From NCBI RefSeq assembly GCF_965279675.1, contig NZ_CBDIIJ010000002.1, positions 248,001 to 312,000 on the forward strand: a stretch of DNA of 64,000 bases. The letters are read 5' to 3'. The notes beneath the pieces are model-generated. The model worked only from the letters and a program-made list of their open reading frames with translations, was not told the DNA's origin and did no database searches. The translations under genes were made by a program, and so were the position numbers. Positions 1 through 8,310 of the stretch are shown in pieces. This stretch comes from Mucisphaera sp965279675. GTDB lineage: Bacteria > Planctomycetota > Phycisphaerae > Phycisphaerales > Phycisphaeraceae. How positions within the stretch are numbered: the stretch's first letter is position 1; every line of letters starts with the position of its first letter.

Positions 1-540
1 GCTCCCTGTCTTCCGCCGAATAATCTCCAGATACGTCCGCCGATCCAGCGACCAGTCCTGCCGATGCTCAAGCTGCAGCAACTCCCCCTCGCACACCGTG
101 TTCGTCACACGACCCACCGCCCGACTCACCCAGGTGTGCTCCAGCGACGAGCACAGGTGATAAGCATGGCTGATCAGATAATCACCAAGCATAACAGCCG
201 CTTCATTCCCTCGAAGCCGATTGATCGTCGCCCCCCGACGCCTCAGATCCGCCTCGTCAAGAATGTCGTCATGCACCAGGGTCGCCATGTGCACCATCTC
301 CACCACCGTCGCAGCCACCCGGTGCGCATCCCTTACACCCTCCTCCTCCGGCCCGGTCGCGTGACCGCTCAGCAGCACCAGCGTCGGGCGAAGCATCTTG
401 CCCCGATAGCGCTGGACATACTCAGACAGCCAGTTCACACACGACAGCTCGCTCGCCAACTCGGCCTCAAACCGGCTCACGACACCCGCCAGCTCGTCCT
501 CGAGCCAGACACGCAGTTCAGATTCGTCCGCCGTGATCAC
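1..540 (-). CDS. Polyprenyl synthetase family protein (3' part cut by window edge)
   Basis: This gene makes a trans-prenyltransferase that would chain isopentenyl units into a polyprenyl diphosphate, for example for quinone side chains. Only the N-terminal ~180 residues are inside the window. The first aspartate-rich motif is visible as LVHDDILDEADLRRRG, preceded by the typical YRGKMLRPTLVLLSG segment that binds the isoprenoid diphosphate. The second aspartate-rich motif lies beyond the left edge. I chose a GTG start at 540. An in-frame TTG about 30 bases upstream is an alternative. It is transcribed divergently from the kinase gene to its right. The family is certain; chain length cannot be judged from this fragment. 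Confidence 0.85.
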   Translation of the reverse strand, partial: MITADESELRVWLEDELAGVVSRFEAELASELSCVNWLSEYVQRYRGKMLRPTLVLLSGHATGPEEEGVRDAHRVAATVVEMVHMATLVHDDILDEADLRRRGATINRLRGNEAAVMLGDYLISHAYHLCSSLEHTWVSRAVGRVTNTVCEGELLQLEHRQDWSLDRRTYLEIIRRKTGS

Positions 541-688
541 AAAGCGCTCACTTGCACAGAACCCTGTCAAAGGTCCAGCCGAAGAACAGAGATAGCAGGA
601 AGCTCGGCTTCCCACGCAAGAATAGGTACCTTATGGGCGACGGGTGGCCCGCGTCTCATCCATCCTTAGATTCCCGAGAACTCAGAAG

Positions 689-1930
689 ATGGCCGAAAGC
701 AAGCGAGCAAACATCGACTCCATGGTCGGACGACTCGTGGTCGAACGGGGTCTCGCAACGTCCAGCGAAGTCCAGAGGTGCCTGGAGAAGCAGCGGGCCG
801 CCAACGACGGCTCCGACCCACGCCACGCCAGCCTTGCCCATTTTCTCGTCGCCGAGGGCATCGTCACACGCAAGCAGGTCGAACGCCTCATCCCCGAAAT
901 CGAGGCCAGCAAGGGCGATCAGCAGATCCCCGGCTACGAACTCATGGGCCGACTCGGCGCCGGTGCCATGGCCACCGTCCACAAAGCCCGCCAGCTCAGC
1001 CTCGACCGCCTCGTCGCCATCAAAGTCCTCCCCCGCAAGCACACCAACAACCCCCAGTTCGTCGAGCGCTTCTACGCCGAAGGACGCGCCGCCGCCAAAC
1101 TCAACCACCCCAACATCGTCCAGGCCATCGACGTCGGCAAGGCCGGCGAGTACCACTACTTCGTCATGGAGTACGTCGAGGGACACACCGTCTACGACGA
1201 GCTCTCCGAAAAAGGCCACCTCTCCGAAGAAGACGCCCTCGAAATCGCCATCCCCGTCGCCAAAGCCCTCGAACACGCCCACGAGGCAGGGTTCATCCAC
1301 CGCGACGTCAAGCCCAAGAACATCATGCTCACCAACGATGGCAAGGTGAAACTCGCCGACATGGGCCTGGCTCGGGCCATCTCCGACCGCGAAGCCGCCG
1401 AAGCCGAGGCCGGCAAAGCCTACGGAACCCCCTACTACATCTCACCCGAACAGATCCGGGGCGAACGTAACGTCGATTTCCGGGCCGATATCTACGGGCT
1501 CGGAGCCACCCTCTACCACGCCGTCACCGGACAGGTGCCCTTCGACGGCCCCAACCCCTCCGCCGTCATGCACCAGCACCTCAAGGCCGAACTCGTCCCG
1601 CCCGACCACCTCAACCCACGCATCTCCACCGGCCTGGGCGAGATCATCGAAGTCTGCATGGCCAAGGACCGCAACAAACGCTATGAGTCCACTCAGGACC
1701 TCCTCGAAGACCTCACCGCCGTCAGCAAGGGAGAAGCCCCCGTCCACGCACGCAAGCTCTTCGACATGTCCTCGCTCTCCGTCCTCGCCGGCGACACCGT
1801 CGAAGACTCACCCCTCGTCGAACTCAAAGACGCGTCCGGCAACAACATCAACGCCATCCTCATCCTCGCCGCCGTCGGCTGGGCCGTCGCAGGCGGACTG
1901 CTCCTGGCCCTGCTCATCTCCCAGGCCTGA
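689..1930 (+). CDS. Membrane-anchored Ser/Thr protein kinase
   Basis: This is a eukaryotic-type (Hanks) Ser/Thr kinase of 413 residues. The kinase domain covers about residues 80-345: glycine loop GRLGAGAMATV (87-97), catalytic Lys112 in VAIKVL, HRDVKPKN (204-211) with Asp206, a DMG metal motif in place of DFG, and SPEQIRGE for the APE helix. A single membrane helix lies at the extreme C-terminus (about 387-409), so the kinase faces the cytoplasm. Residues 10-70 precede the kinase and resemble the small helical domain found at the N-terminus of PilB/GspE-type ATPases (VGRLVVERGLAT, then FLVAEGIVTRKQVERL). A GTG at 644 is an alternative start with a weak TATGGG hexamer 6 bases upstream. Confidence 0.9.
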   Translation: MAESKRANIDSMVGRLVVERGLATSSEVQRCLEKQRAANDGSDPRHASLAHFLVAEGIVTRKQVERLIPEIEASKGDQQIPGYELMGRLGAGAMATVHKARQLSLDRLVAIKVLPRKHTNNPQFVERFYAEGRAAAKLNHPNIVQAIDVGKAGEYHYFVMEYVEGHTVYDELSEKGHLSEEDALEIAIPVAKALEHAHEAGFIHRDVKPKNIMLTNDGKVKLADMGLARAISDREAAEAEAGKAYGTPYYISPEQIRGERNVDFRADIYGLGATLYHAVTGQVPFDGPNPSAVMHQHLKAELVPPDHLNPRISTGLGEIIEVCMAKDRNKRYESTQDLLEDLTAVSKGEAPVHARKLFDMSSLSVLAGDTVEDSPLVELKDASGNNINAILILAAVGWAVAGGLLLALLISQA

Positions 1931-2048
1931 TTCCGCCCGACAGACGGGTTAGCCAATTCATCAACAAGCCGGCCTTGGAAGAAACCAGCACCTCTCCAGC
2001 GTTGTTTAGGGGATCAAATGACCGATCCAACACCCGGAGCCCGAAGAC

Positions 2049-2528
2049 ATGTCTCAAGACACCAAAAACCGATCATGGAGCCCCACCACCTTCGGCCTGC
2101 TCGCAGCCGCCCTGCTGGTCTCCGGCCTGCTCCTCGCCCTCCCGCCCAACACCACTACCAAACTCGACCCCACGGTCTGGTCCACCCCGGCCGCAGCAGC
2201 GACAACCGACAAACCCCAGGTCCTCTTCTTCACCGCCGACTGGTGCGGGCCCTGCCAGAACTTCAAGCAGAACGTCCTCAGCCGGGATGAAGTCTCACAA
2301 ACGCTCACAGCCAAGGCCACACCCGTCCTGGTCGATCTCACCGCCTCAGGCAGCGAAGGGCAAACCGCCGAGAAACTCGCCAACCAGTACCGGGTCAACG
2401 CCATCCCCACCACCATCCTGGTCAGCGCACAAGGCGAACCCATCTCCCGATTCACCGGCGGACACACGACCACACAATTCATCAACTGGTTCAACAAGTC
2501 CATGGAAGCCAGCAGCTCAAACGAGTAG
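2049..2528 (+). CDS. Membrane-anchored thioredoxin-family protein
   Basis: This 159-residue protein has one N-terminal membrane helix (about 15-32) followed by a thioredoxin domain with the active site W-C-G-P-C at residues 65-69 and a cis-proline segment NAIPTT near residue 118. It is therefore likely an extracytoplasmic or membrane-tethered thiol-disulfide oxidoreductase, with substrate unknown. It sits between the kinase and transaldolase genes in the same direction. GGAG lies about 9 bases before the ATG. Confidence 0.85.
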   Translation: MSQDTKNRSWSPTTFGLLAAALLVSGLLLALPPNTTTKLDPTVWSTPAAAATTDKPQVLFFTADWCGPCQNFKQNVLSRDEVSQTLTAKATPVLVDLTASGSEGQTAEKLANQYRVNAIPTTILVSAQGEPISRFTGGHTTTQFINWFNKSMEASSSNE

Positions 2529-2582
2529 GCTCAAACCAACGAAGTCCCGAACACACAGAGCACACACCAGGAAAGAGCCCAA

Positions 2583-3641
2583 ATGACCTCACCGCTCCGC
2601 TCCATCGTCGATCAGGGAACCCGACTCTGGCTCGATTCCATCGACCCCGAAGAAATCAAACGCAACAAAGCCCTTGGAGCATCGGGAGCCACCTCCAACC
2701 CCATCATCATCGCCGACCTCATCAAGACCGGCCGCTTCGACGACGACCTCGGCAGCTACTTCGACAAAGACCTCTCCGACGAAGACATCGCCTGGGCCAT
2801 CACCGACAAGCTCGTCAGCAACGCTCAGGCCAGCTTCCACGACACCTGGAAACAGACCGAATGCAACGACGGCTGGGTCAGCTTCGAACTTGACCCCTTG
2901 CTCGAAGACCACGAGCTCGCCCCCGCCCTCCCCGAACGCATCAGCCGCTACATCGAACTCGGCAAAAAGTGGGCCGCCGGCCACGACAACCGCATGATCA
3001 AGGTCCCCGCCACCGAAGCCGGTCTCGGCGCCCTCGAGGAAATCGCCGCCGCAGGCATCGCCCTCAACGTCACCCTCATCTTCTCCCAGCGACAGTACGA
3101 AGCCGCCCGTGAGGCCGTCTGGCGCGGTGCTCAACGACGCCCCGGCGGGCTCGATACCTTCAAAAGCGTCTACTCCATCTTCATCTCACGCGTCGATGTC
3201 TACACCGAAAAGCACCTCCCCGATCTCTCCGCCGAAGCGCAGGGACAGGTCGGCATCGTCAACGCCAAACGCCTCTGGCAGGACAACCAGGCCTTCTGGG
3301 CCGACAAAAACCTCAAGCTCGACCAGGAAATCATCTTCGCCTCGACCGGCACCAAAAAACCCGAAGACCCCGCCGACAAATACGTCGGCGCCCTCGTCGG
3401 CTCCGACATCCAGACCAATCCCCCCGCCACCAACGCCGCCGTCAAAGACATGGGTAAAACCTACACCCGCACCATCGAGGACATGCCCCCTAAGGCCGTG
3501 CTCGACCAGATCGACGCCCTCGTCGATCCCGATCACCTCGAAACCACCCTCCTCAACGAGGGAACCGCCAAGTTCGCGGACCCTCACAAAAACCTGATCG
3601 AACTCATCGGCAAGAAACGCGCGGCCATCGCCAACACCTGA
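2583..3641 (+). CDS. tal: Transaldolase
   Basis: Transaldolase transfers a dihydroxyacetone unit between sugar phosphates in the pentose phosphate pathway. The 352-residue product contains ASGATSNPIIIADLI at the start of the barrel, the Schiff-base lysine in MIKVPAT (Lys140), and NVTLIFSQRQYEAA, all typical of the family. Its length fits the longer bacterial (TalA/Tal-Pgi N-part) class. The ATG start lies 54 bases after the thioredoxin gene, with AGGAAAGAG upstream. It is followed by a 19-base stem-loop at 3676. Confidence 0.9.
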   Translation: MTSPLRSIVDQGTRLWLDSIDPEEIKRNKALGASGATSNPIIIADLIKTGRFDDDLGSYFDKDLSDEDIAWAITDKLVSNAQASFHDTWKQTECNDGWVSFELDPLLEDHELAPALPERISRYIELGKKWAAGHDNRMIKVPATEAGLGALEEIAAAGIALNVTLIFSQRQYEAAREAVWRGAQRRPGGLDTFKSVYSIFISRVDVYTEKHLPDLSAEAQGQVGIVNAKRLWQDNQAFWADKNLKLDQEIIFASTGTKKPEDPADKYVGALVGSDIQTNPPATNAAVKDMGKTYTRTIEDMPPKAVLDQIDALVDPDHLETTLLNEGTAKFADPHKNLIELIGKKRAAIANT

Positions 3642-3675
3642 GCTCAGCCACGCGCGAGCATCACCACAAGCCACA

Positions 3676-3694
3676 AACCCGGCTTGACCGGGTT
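3676..3694 (+). terminator. Stem-loop after transaldolase (possible terminator)
   Basis: A perfect inverted repeat AACCCGG / CCGGGTT with a 5-base loop follows the transaldolase stop by 35 bases. No T-run follows, so intrinsic termination is uncertain; it may instead protect the mRNA end. Confidence 0.35.
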
Positions 3695-3761
3695 CCGGCA
3701 CCCCTTGATACTGCTCCGAGCCGTGCTTAGATCCCAAAACGGCTGCGGAGACCCCCGAGTG

Positions 3762-4871
3762 ATGCGTATCTCTACGTTTGGATGCCTGTGCCTCATCGCC
3801 CTGATCAGCCTCACCGGCCTCGCCGGCTGCGTCTCTAACGATCAAAGCTTCGAGCCCCCTCGCCGCATCGGCCTCATCATCGACCCCTCCGAAGCCGCCA
3901 CCGTCGGCTACAGCGTCGGCTGGGCCCAGAATCTGGCCACGCCCGATGGCAACCAGATCATCGACGCCGCCCTCCTCGACGACCTCATCCTCATCCTCGA
4001 ACACCCCGGCAACGTCGTCTCCGCCCTCGACGCCAGCACCGGTGCTGTCCGCTGGCGTAGCGTCATCGGCCTCGGCGAAGGCCGGCTCTTCAAACCCCTC
4101 CGCTACGAAGACCGCATCCTCATCAACACCGTCAAAAGCCTCTACACCATCTCCACCGACAGCGGCTTCGTCGTCGATCGCATCGACCTCCCACACGTCG
4201 TCCAGAGCGAACCCACGCTCTACGGCGATCTCGCGCTCTTCGGAGCCGTCAACGGACGCATCTACGCTCACCAGATCCGCGCCGGTTTCCCAGCCTGGGA
4301 ATACGGCATGAGTGCCTCCATCTCAGCACCCATCGCAGTCACCGACAACCGCGTCGCCGTCGCCGATGACAAGGGAACCTCCGCCCTGCTCAACGCCGAC
4401 ACCGGTGAGGTGCTCTGGCGACGGATCTCCTACGACCGCGTCTCCTCGAGACCCATCATCGCCAACGACTTCGTCGCCTTCGCCTCCCACGATCGCTCGC
4501 TCTACGCCCTTGATCGCCATACCGGCGAAGACGTCTGGATCTTCCGGGGAACCCGCCAACTCACGCGACCCGCCGAACTGCTCGACGGCAACCTCTACCT
4601 CCCCGTCAATGAGATCGGCCTCTTCAGCATCGACCCGGCGACCGGCGACACCCTCTGGCAGATCGACACACCCGCCACGCCCATCGCCGTCCAGAACAAC
4701 CGCCTCCTCGCCTACACCGAGACCTCCATCCTGATACTCGATACCGAAGACGGCGACACCGTCGCAAAGGCACCCACCAGACGCCTCGCGCAGGTCCTGA
4801 TGCTCAACGACCAGGACCTCGTCCTGATCTCCCCCTCAGGACGTGTCCTCCGCATCAACGAACACAACTGA
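3762..4871 (+). CDS. PQQ-like beta-propeller lipoprotein
   Basis: This 369-residue lipoprotein has a signal peptide ending in the lipobox LAGC (Cys23). The rest consists of beta-propeller blades of the PQQ/quinoprotein type, recognised by repeated G-x-x-x-W motifs (DASTGAVRWRS, ADTGEVLWRR, DRHTGEDVWIF, DPATGDTLWQ). The architecture is like BamB, the outer-membrane assembly lipoprotein, but no bam neighbour is present, so the role is open. I chose the ATG at 3762 because the signal peptide starts there. A GTG directly precedes it, and GGAG lies at 3747. Confidence 0.8.
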   Translation: MRISTFGCLCLIALISLTGLAGCVSNDQSFEPPRRIGLIIDPSEAATVGYSVGWAQNLATPDGNQIIDAALLDDLILILEHPGNVVSALDASTGAVRWRSVIGLGEGRLFKPLRYEDRILINTVKSLYTISTDSGFVVDRIDLPHVVQSEPTLYGDLALFGAVNGRIYAHQIRAGFPAWEYGMSASISAPIAVTDNRVAVADDKGTSALLNADTGEVLWRRISYDRVSSRPIIANDFVAFASHDRSLYALDRHTGEDVWIFRGTRQLTRPAELLDGNLYLPVNEIGLFSIDPATGDTLWQIDTPATPIAVQNNRLLAYTETSILILDTEDGDTVAKAPTRRLAQVLMLNDQDLVLISPSGRVLRINEHN

Positions 4872-4903
4872 CACCAGCCCCCAAAGAACCAGAAAGACCA
4901 CCG

Positions 4904-5500
4904 ATGAACGACCTCATCAAGGTCCGCAGCGCGCTCCTGTCCGTCTCAGACAAGACCGACCTCGTGCCCTTCGCCAATCAGCTCATCAACCACAACGTCA
5001 AGCTGATCTCAACCGGCGGCACCGCCAAAGCCCTCAAAGCAGCCGGCCTCGAAGTCATGCTCGTCGAAGAACTCACAGGCTTCCCCGAGATGATGGACGG
5101 CCGCGTCAAAACCCTCCACCCCAAGGTCCATGGCGGCCTGCTCGCCCTCAGAGACAACCCCGACCACGCCGCCGCCCTCGAAACACACCAGATCACGCCC
5201 ATCGACATGGTCGTCATCAACCTCTACCCCTTCGAACAGACCATCGAACAACCCGGCTGCACCCGACCCGAAGCCGTCGAGCAGATCGACATCGGCGGGC
5301 CATCCATGATCCGAAGCGCCGCCAAGAACCACCCCTTCGTCGCCTGCCTCTGCAACCCCTCACAGTACGACGCCGTCAGCAACCAGCTCGACGAGCACGA
5401 CGGCGGCACCACCCTGGCACTCAGGCAGGAACTCGCCGCAGCCGCCTTCGACCGCACCGCCCGCTACGACCGCACCATCGCCGACTGGCTCAAACGCTGA
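4904..5500 (+). CDS. Stand-alone IMP cyclohydrolase domain (N-terminal half of PurH)
   Basis: The 198-residue product matches only the MGS-like IMP cyclohydrolase domain of PurH, which closes FAICAR to IMP, the last step of de novo purine synthesis. Visible family segments are LLSVSDKTDL, LISTGGTAKAL, GRVKTLHPKVHGGLLA, INLYPFEQT and DIGGPSMIRSAAKNHP. It ends cleanly at ADWLKR with a TGA. The ~320-residue AICAR transformylase domain that normally follows is absent; pyrF begins on the other strand 12 bases later. The transformylase is presumably encoded elsewhere. This looks like a genuine split gene and not a truncation, since the domain is complete. Confidence 0.88.
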   Translation: MNDLIKVRSALLSVSDKTDLVPFANQLINHNVKLISTGGTAKALKAAGLEVMLVEELTGFPEMMDGRVKTLHPKVHGGLLALRDNPDHAAALETHQITPIDMVVINLYPFEQTIEQPGCTRPEAVEQIDIGGPSMIRSAAKNHPFVACLCNPSQYDAVSNQLDEHDGGTTLALRQELAAAAFDRTARYDRTIADWLKR

Positions 5501-5511
5501 CAAGACAGCGC

Positions 5512-6369
5512 TCAACCAAGAGCAGCCGCCACTTCGTCACGCATCCGCTCCGCCGCCAACCGAATCGCCCCCCGCCAATCCGATCCCGTCCCACCCGGAT
5601 AGATCACCGAACGGCTCGCCGTCACCAGCAGCCCTCTACCCTCAGCCGTCGCAAAACGCCTCAGCCCCTTCGCATCCCCGCCCTGCGCCCCAAACCCCGG
5701 CAGCAGAAAAATCTGCTCCGGCATCACCGCACGCAGCCGCTCGGCTTCGTCCGCCTTGGTCGCACCCACCACCGCACCCACGCAACTCAGCCCCGTCTGG
5801 TCGCCTAACAAGCCCGCCCCGCACGCACGCACAATCTCCGCCAGACACGAGGCCACCGTGCCACCACCGGCCAGCGTTGTCGCCTGCAGCGCATCGCCGC
5901 CCGGGTTGCTCGTCCGAACCAGCACGAACAAACCAGCCCCCTCACGCTTCGCGACCTCCACAAACGGCTCAATCGAATCCTGCCCCAGGTATCCGTTAAT
6001 CGTCAACGCGTCGGCAGAATCCGCTTGCCCCAGCAGCGCCTCCGCATAATGCGAAGCGCTGATCGCAATATCACCGCGCTTCGCATCATTGATCGAAAGC
6101 ACGCCCCGCTCACGACCCCGCACCAGCAGCGATTCCAGCAAGCGCACACCCCGCCAGCCGTATCGCTCAAAGCAGGCCGACTGAAACTTTACCACCGGCA
6201 CCACCCCAGCCACGGCTTCCAGAACACCCTCACAAAACGTCTCAATCGCCGCTAACGGCTCCTCTGCCGTCACCGGCAACCGCTCAAGAACCGGGTCCAG
6301 ACCGACACACACCGGCGCCCCACAAACATCAATCGCCTTCTGAAGACGATCCGCAAAGTGCTCGCTCAC
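5512..6369 (-). CDS. pyrF: Orotidine 5'-phosphate decarboxylase
   Basis: This enzyme decarboxylates OMP to UMP in pyrimidine synthesis. The 285-residue length and the sequence around the catalytic site (SINDAKRGDIAISA) fit the longer type-2 PyrF subfamily. FVLVRTSNPGGD and LLPGFGAQGGD, the phosphate-binding loops, are also visible. It starts with GTG, with GGAGG four bases upstream, and overlaps the end of the permease gene by 4 bases (GTGA), so the two are translationally coupled even though their functions are unrelated. Confidence 0.92.
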   Translation of the reverse strand: MSEHFADRLQKAIDVCGAPVCVGLDPVLERLPVTAEEPLAAIETFCEGVLEAVAGVVPVVKFQSACFERYGWRGVRLLESLLVRGRERGVLSINDAKRGDIAISASHYAEALLGQADSADALTINGYLGQDSIEPFVEVAKREGAGLFVLVRTSNPGGDALQATTLAGGGTVASCLAEIVRACGAGLLGDQTGLSCVGAVVGATKADEAERLRAVMPEQIFLLPGFGAQGGDAKGLRRFATAEGRGLLVTASRSVIYPGGTGSDWRGAIRLAAERMRDEVAAALG

Positions 6370-7373
6370 ACCGAGCCTCCTCTCGCAAGACCATCACGCC
6401 GAAGCAACCAGATGAACACCGGCCCGCCAATCAGCGCCGTAAAAATACCAATCGGAAGCGTCCCCATCCCATGGCCAAACGACAAGCCAAGCCAGGCCAA
6501 GCCCGCACTCAGCGTATCGGCCAGCAGAACCAGCGACGCCCCAAGGATCGCCGCCGCCGGCACCAAACCGGCATGCCCATAGCCCACCAGCAAACGAGCC
6601 ACGTGTGGAGCCACCAACCCGACAAACGCAATCGGACCCGCCAGCGTCACCGCCAGACCCGACAACACCGCCGCACTCAAAAACAGCTCTACCCTCAGGC
6701 GACGCAAACCGATCCCCAGTGACCGCGCCTCCGCCTCACTCAGGGTCGCGATATCCAGACGAGCGGCCTGCCACCACAAACGAACCCCAATACCAAACAC
6801 CAGCAACCCCAGCAGCCCCACCGTCGAACGCGCCACCCACGGATCCAGATAACCCATCACCCACCGCGCCAGATCATCCCTGACCGGTCCGGGACCCGCC
6901 AGATGATTCAGCAACATCAGCAGCGCCCCGCAAAGCGTCGACACGACCACGCCAACCAGAAGCAGCGTCAACGGGTCCAACATCCCCCGCCGACGACCAG
7001 CCAGCATCACCACACCCATCGCAGCCGCCGCACCCAGCGCCGCCGCCAATGCCCGCGGCCCCAGCGGCAAGCCCCACCGCGTCTCAACCAAACCCTGAAC
7101 CAGCACGCCCAACGCCGCCCCGCTCGCCAGCCCCAACACATAAGGCTCGGCGAGCGGGTTCCTCAGCAGCACCTGCAAGCCCACCCCGCTCAGCGCCAAC
7201 GCAGCTCCCACCACCAGACCCACAAATAAAAGATCCAGCCGCGCCGACAGAATCTCAGGCAACGCAGGCAGCCCCAGCGAAGCCGACCCCACGAACAGCC
7301 GCCCCGCAGCAGCCAGCAACAGCACGCCCAGCAGCCAGACCCAGCCGTACCGACGACCCGCATCACTCATCAT
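6366..7373 (-). CDS. BtuC/FecCD-type ABC transporter permease
   Basis: This 335-residue polytopic membrane protein belongs to the FecCD/BtuC family that imports vitamin B12, haem or ferric siderophores. Typical segments are GVGLQVLLRNPLAEPYVLGL near the N-terminus and GPIAFVGLVAPHVARLLVG, followed by the coupling region. I chose the ATG at 7373 (a second ATG follows directly), which overlaps the binding-protein stop by 11 bases (ATGATGAGTGA). No ATP-binding subunit is encoded nearby, so it must be supplied from elsewhere. Confidence 0.88.
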   Translation of the reverse strand: MMSDAGRRYGWVWLLGVLLLAAAGRLFVGSASLGLPALPEILSARLDLLFVGLVVGAALALSGVGLQVLLRNPLAEPYVLGLASGAALGVLVQGLVETRWGLPLGPRALAAALGAAAAMGVVMLAGRRRGMLDPLTLLLVGVVVSTLCGALLMLLNHLAGPGPVRDDLARWVMGYLDPWVARSTVGLLGLLVFGIGVRLWWQAARLDIATLSEAEARSLGIGLRRLRVELFLSAAVLSGLAVTLAGPIAFVGLVAPHVARLLVGYGHAGLVPAAAILGASLVLLADTLSAGLAWLGLSFGHGMGTLPIGIFTALIGGPVFIWLLRRDGLARGGSV

Positions 7374-8310
7374 CCACCCCGGCCGATCCGCCCTCATCCT
7401 CAAACACACCGGGGTGCAGCAACCCCGCCATCTCCTCCACCACATCCACCAGCCCCGTCGATGGCAGCAGCACCTCAGGATCACGAATCAGATACACACG
7501 CTCATCCCGCCACGCCGCCGTCTCCGCACGCGCCCACGGAACCAGCCGACGATCATCCTCAGTGAACACCGGCGCTCCCGGCAACAACAGAAACACCACC
7601 TCAGGCGACACCGCCCGCAACAACTCATGGTCAAGCGTCTGATACGTCCCCCCCGCTTCGCCCAACGCGTTCCGACCACCCGCCAAAGCCAGCATCTCAT
7701 CCAGCACCGTCCCCGGCCCCGAAGCCGCCACCGGCTCCACACCGATCACCAGCAACGCAGCAGGCCGCTCGCGATCGGCAACCAACGCACGCACCTCCTC
7801 CAGCCGAGCCTCAAGCGACGCCCGCAACGCCCGCGCCTCTGCTTCCAGCGAGAGCAGCGAACCCACCGTGATCCCAGCCTCCGCACCGTCCGTCTCCGTC
7901 GGATCCACCGCCAGTAAATCCCAGACCTCACCCACCCGATTCGGATACCGAAAACCATGCAACGCAAAACCCGATCGCCTCGCCAAAGCCGGCAACCGCT
8001 GCCCGCTCGCCGCCATCAGCCCCATGTGCAGCACCAGCGTCGGACGCACCGCGATCAAACGCTCCCGGTCGATCGCCGCCATGCTCCCAACCACCGGCAA
8101 ACCCTCTGTCGCCGTGTCGTACTCCGAAACCCCCACCAGCCGATCCGCCGCCCCCAGATCCACAATCATCCGAGACAACGCCGGAGCTAGACTCACCACC
8201 CGCTGCTCCGCAAACCCAGGCGAAGCCCAGCCCGCCATCACGATCGCAGCACCGATCAGCCAGACTCTCAGCACCTTACGACCCCGCCGCCGGCCCCGTG
8301 CCGGGCTCAT
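7363..8310 (-). CDS. Periplasmic metal-chelate (B12/haem-type) binding protein
   Basis: This is the substrate-binding protein of the neighbouring importer (BtuF/FhuD-like, class III helical-hinge type). After an Arg-rich signal peptide, the mature part begins with RVVSLAPALSRMIVDLGAADRLVGVSEYD and has the central VLDEMLALAGGRNA segment typical of the family. I give an ATG start at 8310. A GTG at 8274 would give a shorter 22-residue signal peptide and remove the overlap with the upstream gene, and is nearly as likely. The ligand is not predictable. Confidence 0.82.
   Translation of the reverse strand: MSPARGRRRGRKVLRVWLIGAAIVMAGWASPGFAEQRVVSLAPALSRMIVDLGAADRLVGVSEYDTATEGLPVVGSMAAIDRERLIAVRPTLVLHMGLMAASGQRLPALARRSGFALHGFRYPNRVGEVWDLLAVDPTETDGAEAGITVGSLLSLEAEARALRASLEARLEEVRALVADRERPAALLVIGVEPVAASGPGTVLDEMLALAGGRNALGEAGGTYQTLDHELLRAVSPEVVFLLLPGAPVFTEDDRRLVPWARAETAAWRDERVYLIRDPEVLLPSTGLVDVVEEMAGLLHPGVFEDEGGSAGVDDE

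Noticed and set aside
565..570. TTGACA on the minus strand upstream of the polyprenyl synthetase gene
   Set aside because: No -10-like hexamer lies 16-18 bases downstream.
3186..4271. Long open frame on the minus strand opposite transaldolase and the beta-propeller gene
   Set aside because: Its product is Gly/Val/Asp/Glu-rich low-complexity sequence, the usual mirror of strongly C-biased third positions; both real genes on the plus strand have clear family matches.
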